Positions 1 to 8,463 of a stretch of 64,000 bases of DNA are shown here, piece after piece. The notes under the pieces are model-generated. The model saw only the letters and a program-made list of their open reading frames with translations. It ran no database searches and was not told the origin of the DNA. The position numbers were made by a program, and so were the translations under genes. Positions within the stretch are counted from its first letter, which is position 1, and each line of letters starts with the position of its first letter. The stretch is from an uncultured Clostridiaceae bacterium (GTDB lineage: Bacteria; Bacillota; Clostridia; Lachnospirales; Lachnospiraceae): assembly GCA_947177415.1 (NCBI GenBank), contig CAMWUK010000001.1, positions 42,382 through 106,381 of the forward strand, read 5' to 3'.

Positions 1-169
1 AATCCCTGATGTCCTTAAATCTCGGCACATCTTTCCAATGTTTTTGTAATATCTCATTCTGAAAATCAGCCCATTCGCACTGTGCAACGGTGCGGAACCC
101 TGCCGCCTCCGCCGCAAGGTCAAGCCCGCCAATGCCGGTAAACAGGCTGATGTGTGTTAAATCCTGCAT
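1..169 (-). CDS. C5-cytosine DNA methyltransferase, N-terminal part (runs off window edge)
   Basis: Partial gene: only the first 56 codons are inside the window and the 3' part lies to the left. The start ATG is at 169-167 with an AAAGGAGA ribosome site 4 nt upstream. The N-terminus reads [19 protein letters not shown], the FxGxGG motif I that binds SAM in Dcm/C5-cytosine methyltransferases, followed by a [12 protein letters not shown] stretch typical of the next strand. It lies directly downstream of PrgI and a terminator, within the conjugation module. Methylases carried on conjugative elements are usually thought to protect incoming DNA from restriction; that role here is inferred. The catalytic PCQ motif is not visible. 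Confidence 0.85.
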   Translation of the reverse strand, partial: MQDLTHISLFTGIGGLDLAAEAAGFRTVAQCEWADFQNEILQKHWKDVPRFKDIRD

Positions 170-186
170 ATATCTCCTTTCCCAAT

Positions 187-222
187 AAAAAAAGACATTC
201 TCCCCATACAGCGGAAAATGCC
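187..222 (-). terminator. Rho-independent terminator after prgI-like gene
   Basis: On the minus strand a 10-bp stem (222-213 with 203-194, two G-T pairs) is followed by seven T (193-187). It lies between the PrgI gene end (245) and the methyltransferase start (169), so it should end or attenuate the transfer operon before the methylase. Confidence 0.7.
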
Positions 223-244
223 CTGACTGTTGATTATTCTTTTT

Positions 245-745
245 TTACCGTCCGTACTTATACCAGACGGCTAAAGCCATAAAAACAATAAGAAATAAAA
301 CTGTTAAGATAAGCATACGGATCATCTTTTTTCGGACCGTGGCAAAGTCGCCTTTGCCACTGCTGCCCCCTTTCTTTCCCCTGCTGCTTTTCCCTGCTGT
401 CTTATTTTTTGTTTCTTCCTCCTGCCGTAACTTCTGTACTGCCTGCTCCCCCTCCGTGGAAGCATACGTTAAGGCCTGGTTCGCAAAGGCAAAGTGCAGC
501 TTTAATTTCATCATTTCCATGAATGTCATGCCATGATAGGAATAGAAACCCGTCATGGCGATGGGCGCAACCACCGGGATAGCAATATAGGTGCTGACTG
601 TCAGCCCCACATGCTGATACAAAAGCAGCACAATCCCGCCGCCCACGGCCACGGATAAGACGGAATACACAAGCTGCCTTGCGGAAAGCCCCAACACCAC
701 GGACTCCTTGTAGTTGTCAATGTTTTTGTTGATTTCTATAACCAC
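245..745 (-). CDS. PrgI-family conjugal transfer membrane protein
   Basis: 166 aa. The N-terminal half begins MVIEINKNIDNYKESVVLGLSARQ, then two adjacent hydrophobic segments (about residues 27-45 and 50-68), a soluble stretch, a Lys/Gly/Ser-rich linker and a third hydrophobic segment near the C-terminus. This matches the PrgI family, a small inner-membrane component (VirB3-like position) of Gram-positive type IV secretion systems. It follows the VirB6-like and accessory genes in the order seen in Tn1549/CD1115-type elements, where a VirB4 ATPase normally comes next; here a methyltransferase is interposed and VirB4, if present, is outside the window. Confidence 0.85.
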   Translation of the reverse strand: MVIEINKNIDNYKESVVLGLSARQLVYSVLSVAVGGGIVLLLYQHVGLTVSTYIAIPVVAPIAMTGFYSYHGMTFMEMMKLKLHFAFANQALTYASTEGEQAVQKLRQEEETKNKTAGKSSRGKKGGSSGKGDFATVRKKMIRMLILTVLFLIVFMALAVWYKYGR

Positions 746-747
746 TG

Positions 748-1353
748 CTATCTTCCCCTCCCTTCCTTTTCCGGTTCCTTACATTCTGTTTCCTTCTCCC
801 TTTCCGTATCCACAAACTCCTGCCCATCCACGGATGTGATATTGACATACTCGCCAAGGATACAGAGAGCCTCATCATAGCTGCCGGAAGAACAGATACG
901 CCCCTTCATTTCCTCCGCCTGCGCTTTCAGCCCATGCTCCCTTAACGTCTGTGCGGCAATCCCCGCCAGATTAAAGATGTTGCCATTTTCCCCGATCAGG
1001 GCACAGTCCGGCTTTTCCACGGATTCCTTTCTGAAACCTCCCAGACGGTTCGGCACATAGTCAGACAGCCATGTGCCGCCAAATGTCTCATGTGTCTGTA
1101 ACCGCCATATGGCGAATTTCCCCATATCCAGCTTTACATCCTCAAAAGGATATAAAATACAGGCCAGCCCGTCATGCTCAAACACGGACACTTCCTGAAA
1201 CTCTGTCCCATCCAGCAGAATGCCCGCCTCTGTGAGCATCTGGTTGATTCCGTCCACCCACTCTTTCGGCTCCCCTCCGCAGCCAAGCAGGACAAGCCCC
1301 TCCTTATCCCCCATGCAGCGTAAATCTTCCGTCGTAACATTCCTGATATTCAA
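748..1353 (-). CDS. Conserved conjugative-element protein (LPD28-like)
   Basis: About 201 aa if translation begins at the TTG at 1353, which has AAAGGGGG 8 nt upstream; the open frame extends to another TTG at 1380 but with no ribosome site. The first ~110 residues (GLVLLGCGGEPKEW, VFEHDGL, LDMGKFAIWRLQTHETFGGTW) resemble the LPD28-type domain found in proteins of clostridial conjugative elements. The C-terminal part (GENGNIFNLAGIA, SSGSYDEALCILGEYV) is a motif block common in the same elements. The function is unknown. It sits in the transfer operon, 2 nt before prgI. Confidence 0.65.
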   Translation of the reverse strand: MNIRNVTTEDLRCMGDKEGLVLLGCGGEPKEWVDGINQMLTEAGILLDGTEFQEVSVFEHDGLACILYPFEDVKLDMGKFAIWRLQTHETFGGTWLSDYVPNRLGGFRKESVEKPDCALIGENGNIFNLAGIAAQTLREHGLKAQAEEMKGRICSSGSYDEALCILGEYVNITSVDGQEFVDTEREKETECKEPEKEGRGR

Positions 1354-1407
1354 AAATTTGTCCCCCTTTCCTTTTTGCAAATATCACTTTTTCTGCCAGC
1401 CCTCTCT

Positions 1408-1821
1408 TTATCTGCCTTTTTCCTGCTGTTTTTCCTGTTGTTTTTCCCGTGTTATACCCATAACCGTCCGTTCAAAATTCTCCATACCTTCCGGTGCTAC
1501 CTCACGCAGCTTTTCCGGGTCGAACAGATACAACGGATAAGAACAGAAACCACTATTTCCCATCAAACCTGTAAACTCCCCAAGCCCGTGTTTCTCAATG
1601 AACCCCTCCAGTTCCGGGCAGTTATTGGTATCAACATATCCGCAGTAATCCGGGCATGGCGCACTGATATTTACCGTCAAATCCGCAAAGGGTTCCGGAT
1701 ATTCCCCATCCACTTCAACCAGTCCGATATAAATCCTGTTATTATCCATATAGGAACTGATTTCCAGTTCCAGCTTTACCTTCCCCGAAAAACGGCTTTC
1801 CATTTCCAACTGTTTATTCAT
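1408..1821 (-). CDS. DUF4313-like conjugative-element protein
   Basis: 137 aa, start ATG at 1821 with ATAGGAGG upstream. The sequence (KLELEISSYMDNNRIYIGL, EPFADLTVNI, CPDYCGYVDTNNCP, SGFCSYPLYLF) resembles DUF4313 proteins, small soluble proteins repeatedly found between VirB6-like and PrgI genes in Firmicutes conjugative elements. The C-terminus is a repeated KQQEK tail. No catalytic motif is visible. It is part of the same minus-strand operon, 11 nt after the VirB6-like gene. Confidence 0.6.
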   Translation of the reverse strand: MNKQLEMESRFSGKVKLELEISSYMDNNRIYIGLVEVDGEYPEPFADLTVNISAPCPDYCGYVDTNNCPELEGFIEKHGLGEFTGLMGNSGFCSYPLYLFDPEKLREVAPEGMENFERTVMGITREKQQEKQQEKGR

Positions 1822-1832
1822 TCACATACCTC

Positions 1833-2675
1833 CTATAGTCCCAACGCCTTACTGGTAAGGCTCTGGGCTCCTTTTACACTTCCCACGGTCAGCGCAATCG
1901 TAAATGTCATCTCACACAGATAAATAAGGGTTTTCGCCCAATCAGAATAATCCCCCGTAAAGGACGGCAGCCCCGCATTGATAAAGGCATTGCAGACGAT
2001 AATCGCCAGTGCCATTGTAACCGCCTCAAACGCCACCGACAGGAAATACTTGCTGTAAGTGACGGCTGTGTGTGCCACCATCCGGTTGCCACTCATGGTA
2101 GAGTAGGCAATCGAACCGATTGGCACGATGATTAGCAGTTTCAGAAAGCGGAAATATACCGTGTAAAGCAGGAAGAAACCGCAGATTATCACTATCAGCG
2201 ACAGCAATGCCGCCAGTATCAGCATAATCAGGCTCTCCCCAAACCCTAAGTTTTCAATAACCTCCGCCTGTTCCTTTGCGATTTTCAGTTCCGTGTTGTT
2301 CCCTGCACTGAGCAGCCCCACCAGATTGCCGATGGAAGTAAAAAAGGCTTTCATGATCGTTACATTGTTTGCCACCATATACTCCGCCAGCCCAAGCCGG
2401 ATCAGGATACGCAGGATTACCTCAAACCTCATTTCCTCCCTTATATCAATACTTTCCGAGCAGAACCCTATCACAAAGAACAGCACCACAAGGGAAGAAC
2501 CGACAGCCACAAATATAGGCTCAATGCCGGCTATGACATTCCACGGCCCGCCTCCCTTAAATGCGTCGGGGGACTGCCCCAAAAGGTCAAATATAAGGGA
2601 AATCTGGTTATTCCAGAACCCGAACACCGCCTCCAGAAGGGCAAGGATTTTATCCCCCAGCTTAAAAATGTCCAT
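1833..2675 (-). CDS. VirB6/TrbL-like conjugal transfer membrane protein (CD1112 family)
   Basis: 280 aa polytopic membrane protein with about six hydrophobic segments, including IFVAVGSSLVVLFFVIGF, LIMLILAALLSLIVIICGFF and the C-terminal TLIYLCEMTFTIALTVGSV. Length, topology and the position between the Maff2 gene and the DUF4313/PrgI genes fit the CD1112-type VirB6/TrbL-like channel component of the type IV secretion complex. The start ATG has GAGGTGA upstream. It should sit in the cell membrane as part of the DNA-transfer pore. Confidence 0.8.
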   Translation of the reverse strand: MDIFKLGDKILALLEAVFGFWNNQISLIFDLLGQSPDAFKGGGPWNVIAGIEPIFVAVGSSLVVLFFVIGFCSESIDIREEMRFEVILRILIRLGLAEYMVANNVTIMKAFFTSIGNLVGLLSAGNNTELKIAKEQAEVIENLGFGESLIMLILAALLSLIVIICGFFLLYTVYFRFLKLLIIVPIGSIAYSTMSGNRMVAHTAVTYSKYFLSVAFEAVTMALAIIVCNAFINAGLPSFTGDYSDWAKTLIYLCEMTFTIALTVGSVKGAQSLTSKALGL

Positions 2676-2701
2676 TTCAAGTCACCTCATTTCCGCTTTT
2701 C

Positions 2702-3055
2702 CTAAAATCCCAAGAATGTCAGCACAGAGGAAATCCCTGCCATCATAGCTCCCGCAACGATCCCTTTCAGTGCGGAGTTCATGGTAGAGGAATCCTGCTG
2801 CTGGTATGCCTGTGCAAATTCCATGACATTTTTTGCAAGGATAATGACGCCCACTGCCCCGATCACTGCAATCACTAACGTCTTTAAGTTGTCAAGCGGC
2901 TTTGTGACGGCACTGGTATCTCCGCCCGCCGCAAAAGCCGTCACTGTCATTTGTGACATGGCATACACCGCCCCGGCAAAAGCCGGAACCAGAACCTTTT
3001 TGCAGAAACCGGCAATATTGTTTTGTTTTTTCTTACTTGTGTTGTTTCTCATCAT
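2702..3055 (-). CDS. Maff2-family mobile-element membrane protein
   Basis: 117 aa from the ATG at 3055, which has AAGGAGA upstream; the frame is open further upstream but without a ribosome site. Residues about 14-34 form a signal-like hydrophobic segment (VPAFAGAVYAMSQMTVTAFA). Two further hydrophobic segments follow (LVIAVIGAVGVIILA and a Gly/Ala-rich end). This is the Maff2 pattern, a small VirB2/TrbC-pilin-like protein that precedes the VirB6-like gene in this element type. The 203 bp between it and the coupling-protein gene holds two GC-rich hairpins (ACCGGG/CCCGGT and CGGGA/TCCCG) and no convincing gene. Confidence 0.75.
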   Translation of the reverse strand: MMRNNTSKKKQNNIAGFCKKVLVPAFAGAVYAMSQMTVTAFAAGGDTSAVTKPLDNLKTLVIAVIGAVGVIILAKNVMEFAQAYQQQDSSTMNSALKGIVAGAMMAGISSVLTFLGF

Positions 3056-3258
3056 TGCTATCTCCTTTTCTTCAAAAATAACGGAGATAAAAATATGGAC
3101 AGACTTCTTCCATCCACGGCTTTTTATCTCCGCTGATGAAACAAGTCCATCCACATCTGCTCTTTATATCCATCGGGAATACTCCCGTTACTTAAGTGAA
3201 ACCGGGCTTTCCCCGGTACGTTAATGCCTTAACCGCCCCCTTTCATACTATTTTTCTT

Positions 3259-5562
3259 TTATTCGTATCTTCTGCGTATCTCCATCATCCGTACCACCGA
3301 AGTTTCCGGATAGAAGTATGACAGTATCACATCCTTTGGCACACGGACAGCCATTGCCCGCTTTAATTCCTCTTTCTGCTCCACGGTAAATTTCCAGTGG
3401 AACATACGGTAGGAAATGGAATCTGCTGCCTGGTCCTCCCTGCCTGCAGGCTGCTGTTGTTTTCTCCTTTCTGATACCGTCTCCGGCTTTCCGTCATTGC
3501 CTGCCACAACCGGCTCCTCCGTTCCTTCATTTCCTATTACAAAGGATTCCGGTATTCCTGCATCGAAAACCTCTGGAACATCTGACACCCCTGAACCTCC
3601 TGCTGCAAATGGTTCTCCTGTTTCATCTTCCGTATCAAAGGCATATTCCAGCTCCGGCTCCATATCCTCATTCAGCCGGTCCCGCTGCTCCTGCTCATCC
3701 AAATCCATAAAGCGTTTTTCCACTTCCATCTGCCCTAACAGCATGAAATCCTCATAAGGGATTGTGTCAATATAAACCGGCTCCCCCTTTGCTTTCAGTC
3801 CCTCATAGTAGGCAAGTGACTTCTCATTCAGTATGGTAAATCCCGGTTCCACACTTTCCCCCTCCGCTGCCGGCTCATGCTCATAAGGCACGCCTTCCCC
3901 GTCTGCGGTTTGGGAAAATATTGGGTGTCCAAAAGGATTATATTTATTGTCCAGTATCGGATCGAACCCACGGATAAAGATAAGGCACTTTTTATTGTCC
4001 ATCTTCCTGACTTCATCGGGTGTCATAATCTCCCTGCCCAGGACATCATAATTCCTTGAGGAACTTCCCTGCCGACCTCTGGTTTCCCCACTTGATTTTT
4101 TATCAATGGTCGCCTTGCCAAGCAGCTTTGAGATATACTCATGGGTGCTCTGTTCGTTTCCGCCGAGATAAACCAAACTGTCACAATTCCCCGGTATCGT
4201 TTCCCAAGTATCCTTAAACAGTGCCTTTATCTGTGCAAGGTTCTGAATGATAATCACACTGGAAATCTCACGGCTGCGCATGGTGGATAACAGCGAGCAG
4301 TAATCATCCGGCAATGCCACATTGCTGAACTCATCCAGCATAAAAGTGACATGCACCGGCAGCCTGCCCCCGCAGTTAAAATCCGCCTGATAGTACAGTT
4401 CCTGAAATATCTGCGTGTAGAGCATTCCGATGATATAGTTATAGGATTTATCCGAATCCGGTATCACACAGAATAATGCGGTTTTCGTCTTTCCATCCCC
4501 ATTGACGCCAATGCCAAGCTCCGCAAGGTTTAACTCATCCCTTGACAGCATACGGAGGACCTGCTTATTCTCCAGAGTTGCCAGACGGGAGTTGGCACTG
4601 ATAATAATGGAACGGACTGTATCGCCCGCACCACGCATACACTTGTTGTATTGCTTGACCGCCGGGTGGTTATCTTTCAAAGGGCTTGTCGCCTCCAGAA
4701 ACTTCATTCTGGTATCCAGCATGGACGGCTTGCCCTTTTCCGTGACTTCTGCCTCCTCCATGAGTTTCAGCACAGAGGCAAAATTCCGTTTTGACGGCTT
4801 TTCTTCCAGCCACACATAATAGAAAAGTGCCTGCAGGAACAGCCCTTCCGCTTTCTCCCAGAACGGATCGGAGGGGTTGGAGCCTTTCGGGGTGGTGTTG
4901 CTCATAATGTTCGTTATCAGCTTTACCACATCCGTTTCCTCACGGATATAGGCAAAGGGATTGTAACAGTCCGACTTTCCCATTTCCAGAAGGTTAATGA
5001 CTTTCACGTTGTAACCGTTATTTTTCAGCATTTCCCCTTCGCTCCGCAGCAGTTCCCCTTTCGGATCGGTTAAAATAAAGGAAGTGTTTAACTGCATTAA
5101 ATTGGGCTTTACCTCATAGAACGTCTTTCCTGCACCGGAACCACCAATAATAAGGACATTGTTATTGAGTTTGGTGTGCCTTGTATCAAGGCTCATACGG
5201 ACATTCTGGCTCAGTATGCGGTTCCTGTTCTCATCCTTGTCTGCCAGAAAGCGGTTGACCTGCTTTATATCTGCCAGCTTTGAAGTTCCGTATTCCTTCC
5301 CCGGCATGAAATTCCTCTGGCTTGTATAATACATGACCACGATTACCGCATATACCAGCAGTGCATAGCCGATCATGCGGAAGGTAAATTCATTATAATA
5401 ATCGTGAAGGGGATAGGAACATACAATGGAAAACCTCTCCAGGAACTCATTAAACTCTATCCCCTCCCGCCATGCCCCTGCCACCAGATACCCAAGAAAG
5501 GCAGAGGCAATGGCACCAATTACAATCATTATGATATTTGGTTTCTTCTTTGTTGTCTGCAT
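3259..5562 (-). CDS. VirD4-type coupling protein (CD1115 family, PcfC-like)
   Basis: 767 aa. Two N-terminal membrane segments (residues ~10-30 and ~62-80) precede a TraG/VirD4 ATPase domain with Walker A GGSGAGKT (140-147), a conserved ILTDPKGE (163-170) and Walker B FMLDEF (407-412). The last ~160 residues are an acidic, low-complexity linker and a short helical tail. This is the substrate receptor that brings the relaxase-bound strand to the type IV channel. Its ATG has AGGAGG upstream and lies 2 bp after the PcfB-like gene, so the pair is co-transcribed, as PcfB/PcfC are in related systems. Confidence 0.92.
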   Translation of the reverse strand: MQTTKKKPNIIMIVIGAIASAFLGYLVAGAWREGIEFNEFLERFSIVCSYPLHDYYNEFTFRMIGYALLVYAVIVVMYYTSQRNFMPGKEYGTSKLADIKQVNRFLADKDENRNRILSQNVRMSLDTRHTKLNNNVLIIGGSGAGKTFYEVKPNLMQLNTSFILTDPKGELLRSEGEMLKNNGYNVKVINLLEMGKSDCYNPFAYIREETDVVKLITNIMSNTTPKGSNPSDPFWEKAEGLFLQALFYYVWLEEKPSKRNFASVLKLMEEAEVTEKGKPSMLDTRMKFLEATSPLKDNHPAVKQYNKCMRGAGDTVRSIIISANSRLATLENKQVLRMLSRDELNLAELGIGVNGDGKTKTALFCVIPDSDKSYNYIIGMLYTQIFQELYYQADFNCGGRLPVHVTFMLDEFSNVALPDDYCSLLSTMRSREISSVIIIQNLAQIKALFKDTWETIPGNCDSLVYLGGNEQSTHEYISKLLGKATIDKKSSGETRGRQGSSSRNYDVLGREIMTPDEVRKMDNKKCLIFIRGFDPILDNKYNPFGHPIFSQTADGEGVPYEHEPAAEGESVEPGFTILNEKSLAYYEGLKAKGEPVYIDTIPYEDFMLLGQMEVEKRFMDLDEQEQRDRLNEDMEPELEYAFDTEDETGEPFAAGGSGVSDVPEVFDAGIPESFVIGNEGTEEPVVAGNDGKPETVSERRKQQQPAGREDQAADSISYRMFHWKFTVEQKEELKRAMAVRVPKDVILSYFYPETSVVRMMEIRRRYE

Positions 5563-5564
5563 TG

Positions 5565-6677
5565 CTAACGCCTCCTGACTCTTTCCGTTGTTTTTGCCGG
5601 CTGCGGCTTTGCTGCCCTGTAATGCTGCCTTACTGCTGCCTCCACCCTGTCATAATGCCCGCTGTAAAGTTCTTCCCCTTTTATGGTACGGAGTACCCGG
5701 TTGTCTGCGGAGTAAATCTTATATTCCCTGTTCTTGTCCAGATAGGTGAGCAGCGTCTTTCCATTATGGATTTCCATAATATCTGCCTTGTTTATCCAGA
5801 TATACCCCTCATTCTGCCCATACATGCCCGGCACCCTTGTCTTTACGGCACGGTCATTTTCCTGTGCAATCAGCTTTTTTGTGATGGTAATGTCAAGCAG
5901 TGAAGTGTTTTTCGACGCTGCTATCTGCCTCATGCGGTTGCTTAGTTCCTGATACCTGCTGATCCTCCGGTCAAACGCCTCCCGTTCCATGATGACACGG
6001 TAATTGCCCGCATCATCTGCCCTGTCAAGAACACCGATCTTCGCAAGCTGCCCGATCACTTTTTCCGCCTCGTCTGCCCCCACCTGCAGGTCTGCCTTTA
6101 CCGCCTCCACGCTGACCAGCTTTTTCTCCACTGCATAATGGCCGACTTTCTGTATCAGCCCGTCAATGGCGCTGTCTGCCCGGACTGTCTCATCCGCATG
6201 GAGTTTCCGTGGGGATTTTCCGTTTTTTTCATTCTCCAGATACTGTAATATCTGTTTCAGCTTTTCCTCATTGCCGCTTTTTAAGTATTCATCCATATTG
6301 AATACCCTGCCGTCCTGTAACTTCTGCGACATCATCCGTATCCTCGGCGCTGCCTCGGAATGAAACATCACTTCCGTAATACCGTCATTCCTGTTGGCAT
6401 CCGGCATTTCCGAATACAGAATCCCGTATCTTTTCGCCAGTTTACGGAACTTCTTCAAATCCTCATCCGCAAAGGAAAGCACCTGTATGTCGCCGCCTTT
6501 TGCCAGCAGCCCCTTCAGGTTTGTCTTTCCCATTTCCTTCTCATGCTCTAACATTGCCACAATCAAATCCAGCGCTTTCTGCATGGAATGGATTCCGGCA
6601 CTCCCCATTTTCATGGCTATCTCTATCCCGTCATAAGTGACACGGATAATCTGTACTGCGTCTGCTATCTCTGACAT
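5565..6677 (-). CDS. PcfB-family (DUF3801) conjugation protein
   Basis: 370 aa, ATG with GGAGG upstream. The first ~130 residues match PcfB/DUF3801: an amphipathic start (IQIIRVTYDGIEIAMKMGS), GIHSMQKALDLIVAML, then KFRKLAKRYGILYSEM. The central part is wHTH-like and the C-terminus carries repeated basic segments. PcfB of pCF10 is a relaxosome accessory factor that helps present the relaxase to the coupling protein; the same role is inferred here because the coupling-protein gene follows immediately. Confidence 0.8.
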   Translation of the reverse strand: MSEIADAVQIIRVTYDGIEIAMKMGSAGIHSMQKALDLIVAMLEHEKEMGKTNLKGLLAKGGDIQVLSFADEDLKKFRKLAKRYGILYSEMPDANRNDGITEVMFHSEAAPRIRMMSQKLQDGRVFNMDEYLKSGNEEKLKQILQYLENEKNGKSPRKLHADETVRADSAIDGLIQKVGHYAVEKKLVSVEAVKADLQVGADEAEKVIGQLAKIGVLDRADDAGNYRVIMEREAFDRRISRYQELSNRMRQIAASKNTSLLDITITKKLIAQENDRAVKTRVPGMYGQNEGYIWINKADIMEIHNGKTLLTYLDKNREYKIYSADNRVLRTIKGEELYSGHYDRVEAAVRQHYRAAKPQPAKTTERVRRR

Positions 6678-6709
6678 TTTTTACCTCCAATCGTATTAAA
6701 TATTTTCCT

Positions 6710-7951
6710 TTACTGGTAGGCCCTTTCCGCCACCACAATCTCAATAGCCTGTGCCATTTCCTCCGCACTGAAACCGCTGTCAATCAGGTCGTTTATTTCC
6801 TGCTCAACAAGCCCTGCCTGTATCGCCATCCTGACCTGTTCCATCTGTGCAGGGTTTAACCCTTTGCCTGTCAGCTGCTTTATCAGCCCTGAACCCTGCC
6901 TGCCCCTGCCGAAAATCTTTTCCGCAAACGCCCTGATCCCCTCCGGCTTTCTGCGTACCGTCCTCTCTACCGGGATAAGGTGCTTTTCCCCATTTTTGCC
7001 CCTTATGGCAACAAGGAAATCATTATTTTCCATATCCCCGTCACCGCTGTTTTCCGGGCCTGTTCCCTGCTGCTCCGGTATTTTCTGCCCTATGCCGGCA
7101 GCCTGCTGTCTCCCCGCCGGCTGCTGTTCCCCGGCAGTATTCCGTGCTGCCATTGTCTGTCCCGCTGCTGTCTGCCGCCCTGCTGCCCCTGACACTGCCA
7201 TTTCTTCCATTTCTTTTAACCTCTGACCCATCCCGTCTTTCTCTTTCTGGACTGCCTCAAGGTCTGCTATCAGTTGGCTTTTTTCCTCAAGAAGTGTCTG
7301 GTTCTGCTGATAGAAACGGTCCCGTTCCTCTAAGATGGAACGCTTTTCACTGTCATAGCCTGCTTTATCCTGCTCCAGTTCCCTGACCTGCTTTTCCAGG
7401 CTTTCCGCTTTTGTGCGTAATTCCGCATTCTCTGACGCCTGCCTGTTATTGATTTCCTGCTGAGCCTCCAGCTCCTTTTCCCTCTGCCTTAGTTCTTCCG
7501 TCATGGAAGTAATCTTCTCCTGTGATAATTCTGTTTCCGGGCTCTCTTTTTCCCGTGCCGCCCCTGCCTCACGGTTTGCCTGATATACCAGTTTCAATGC
7601 CTGCTCCATGTCATAGGCGGTCAGGTTTTTAGAACCCACGTCTGACAGCTGCGCCACCGTCACGCCTTTGTCATAATAATTTGCCAGTAACTGCATCTGG
7701 TAGGGATTGAAACCTCCCCCTGCCAGCAGCCGCAGCAAATCCCCGTCACTGTCTGCCCGCATGATGGAAGAAAACTTCCTGCAGCGGTCCATCTGCCATC
7801 CCGCCTCCGCATACAGGGCAACCAGTTCTTTTGGGTAGCCAAGCTCCAAATCCTCCTTTGCAAGTTTCAACGCATCATCCTTACAGCCCTTTTCCTTAAA
7901 CTCCATAATGGCGGATGCAACCTGCGCATTCTCTGGTTTCCTTGTTTCCAT
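6710..7951 (-). CDS. Coiled-coil conjugative-element protein of unknown function
   Basis: 413 aa from the ATG at 7951 (AGAGAGG upstream); the open frame continues to a GTG at 8059 that overlaps the preceding gene and has poor ribosome spacing. The N-terminal ~130 residues are helical and contain a PYQMQLLANYYDKG motif. Residues ~150-260 form a long charged coiled coil, followed by a Gln/Ala/Gly-rich linker. The C-terminal ~60 residues (LNPAQMEQVRMAIQAGL, FSAEEMAQAIEIV) repeat a short helical motif typical of proteins from these elements. Function unknown. Confidence 0.7.
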   Translation of the reverse strand: METRKPENAQVASAIMEFKEKGCKDDALKLAKEDLELGYPKELVALYAEAGWQMDRCRKFSSIMRADSDGDLLRLLAGGGFNPYQMQLLANYYDKGVTVAQLSDVGSKNLTAYDMEQALKLVYQANREAGAAREKESPETELSQEKITSMTEELRQREKELEAQQEINNRQASENAELRTKAESLEKQVRELEQDKAGYDSEKRSILEERDRFYQQNQTLLEEKSQLIADLEAVQKEKDGMGQRLKEMEEMAVSGAAGRQTAAGQTMAARNTAGEQQPAGRQQAAGIGQKIPEQQGTGPENSGDGDMENNDFLVAIRGKNGEKHLIPVERTVRRKPEGIRAFAEKIFGRGRQGSGLIKQLTGKGLNPAQMEQVRMAIQAGLVEQEINDLIDSGFSAEEMAQAIEIVVAERAYQ

Positions 7952-8024
7952 ATCCTGCCTCTCTTTCCTGTTTTTTTCACATACACTAATATTCCTTTGG
8001 GATTCCGCATGGGTAAACCTTCCC

Positions 8025-8393
8025 TCATCTCCTTGCTCCTCCGGATCGTTCCATGCCACGCTCCTCCCTGCCTTTCCCCTCCAGCATTTCCAGATATGGT
8101 TTCATATCCTCCACTGCCTGTTTTACCAGAGGGTGTTCCCGGTATGCCGGGATTAAGTCAATCATATCCTGTGCAATCCCCCTGCCCTGATATAACGGCC
8201 ATTTTGTGCCGGAATAATCAGGAATGCTTTCATCCTGCAGCACAAAACCGATCCCCGGTCCATATGGCTTGTTCCCCGCACAAATCCACATATACACATC
8301 CACTGCCTCCGGCAGCGTCAGGTTTTCATGCAGTTCCCCAAGCCTATCTGGGAACTCCATGCACTCCGCCGCAAAAAAAGTTATTTCTGCCAT
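8025..8393 (-). CDS. Small conjugative-element protein, possibly LPD16/YodL-like
   Basis: 122 aa, ATG at 8393 with GGAGG 9 nt upstream. The motifs FFAAECMEFPDRLGELHENL, LPEAVDVY and GPGIGFVLQDE resemble the small YodL/LPD16-type domains that occur in or near polyvalent proteins on clostridial mobile elements. The Arg/Glu-rich tail overlaps the upstream reading-frame extension of the next gene. I cannot assign a function; the domain resemblance is tentative. Confidence 0.55.
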   Translation of the reverse strand: MAEITFFAAECMEFPDRLGELHENLTLPEAVDVYMWICAGNKPYGPGIGFVLQDESIPDYSGTKWPLYQGRGIAQDMIDLIPAYREHPLVKQAVEDMKPYLEMLEGKGREERGMERSGGARR

Positions 8394-8463
8394 CTGCCAT
8401 TACCTCCATCCATACATTTTCTACTTACCTGTCCAGCATATAAAAATAACAGCCCGCAATAAG

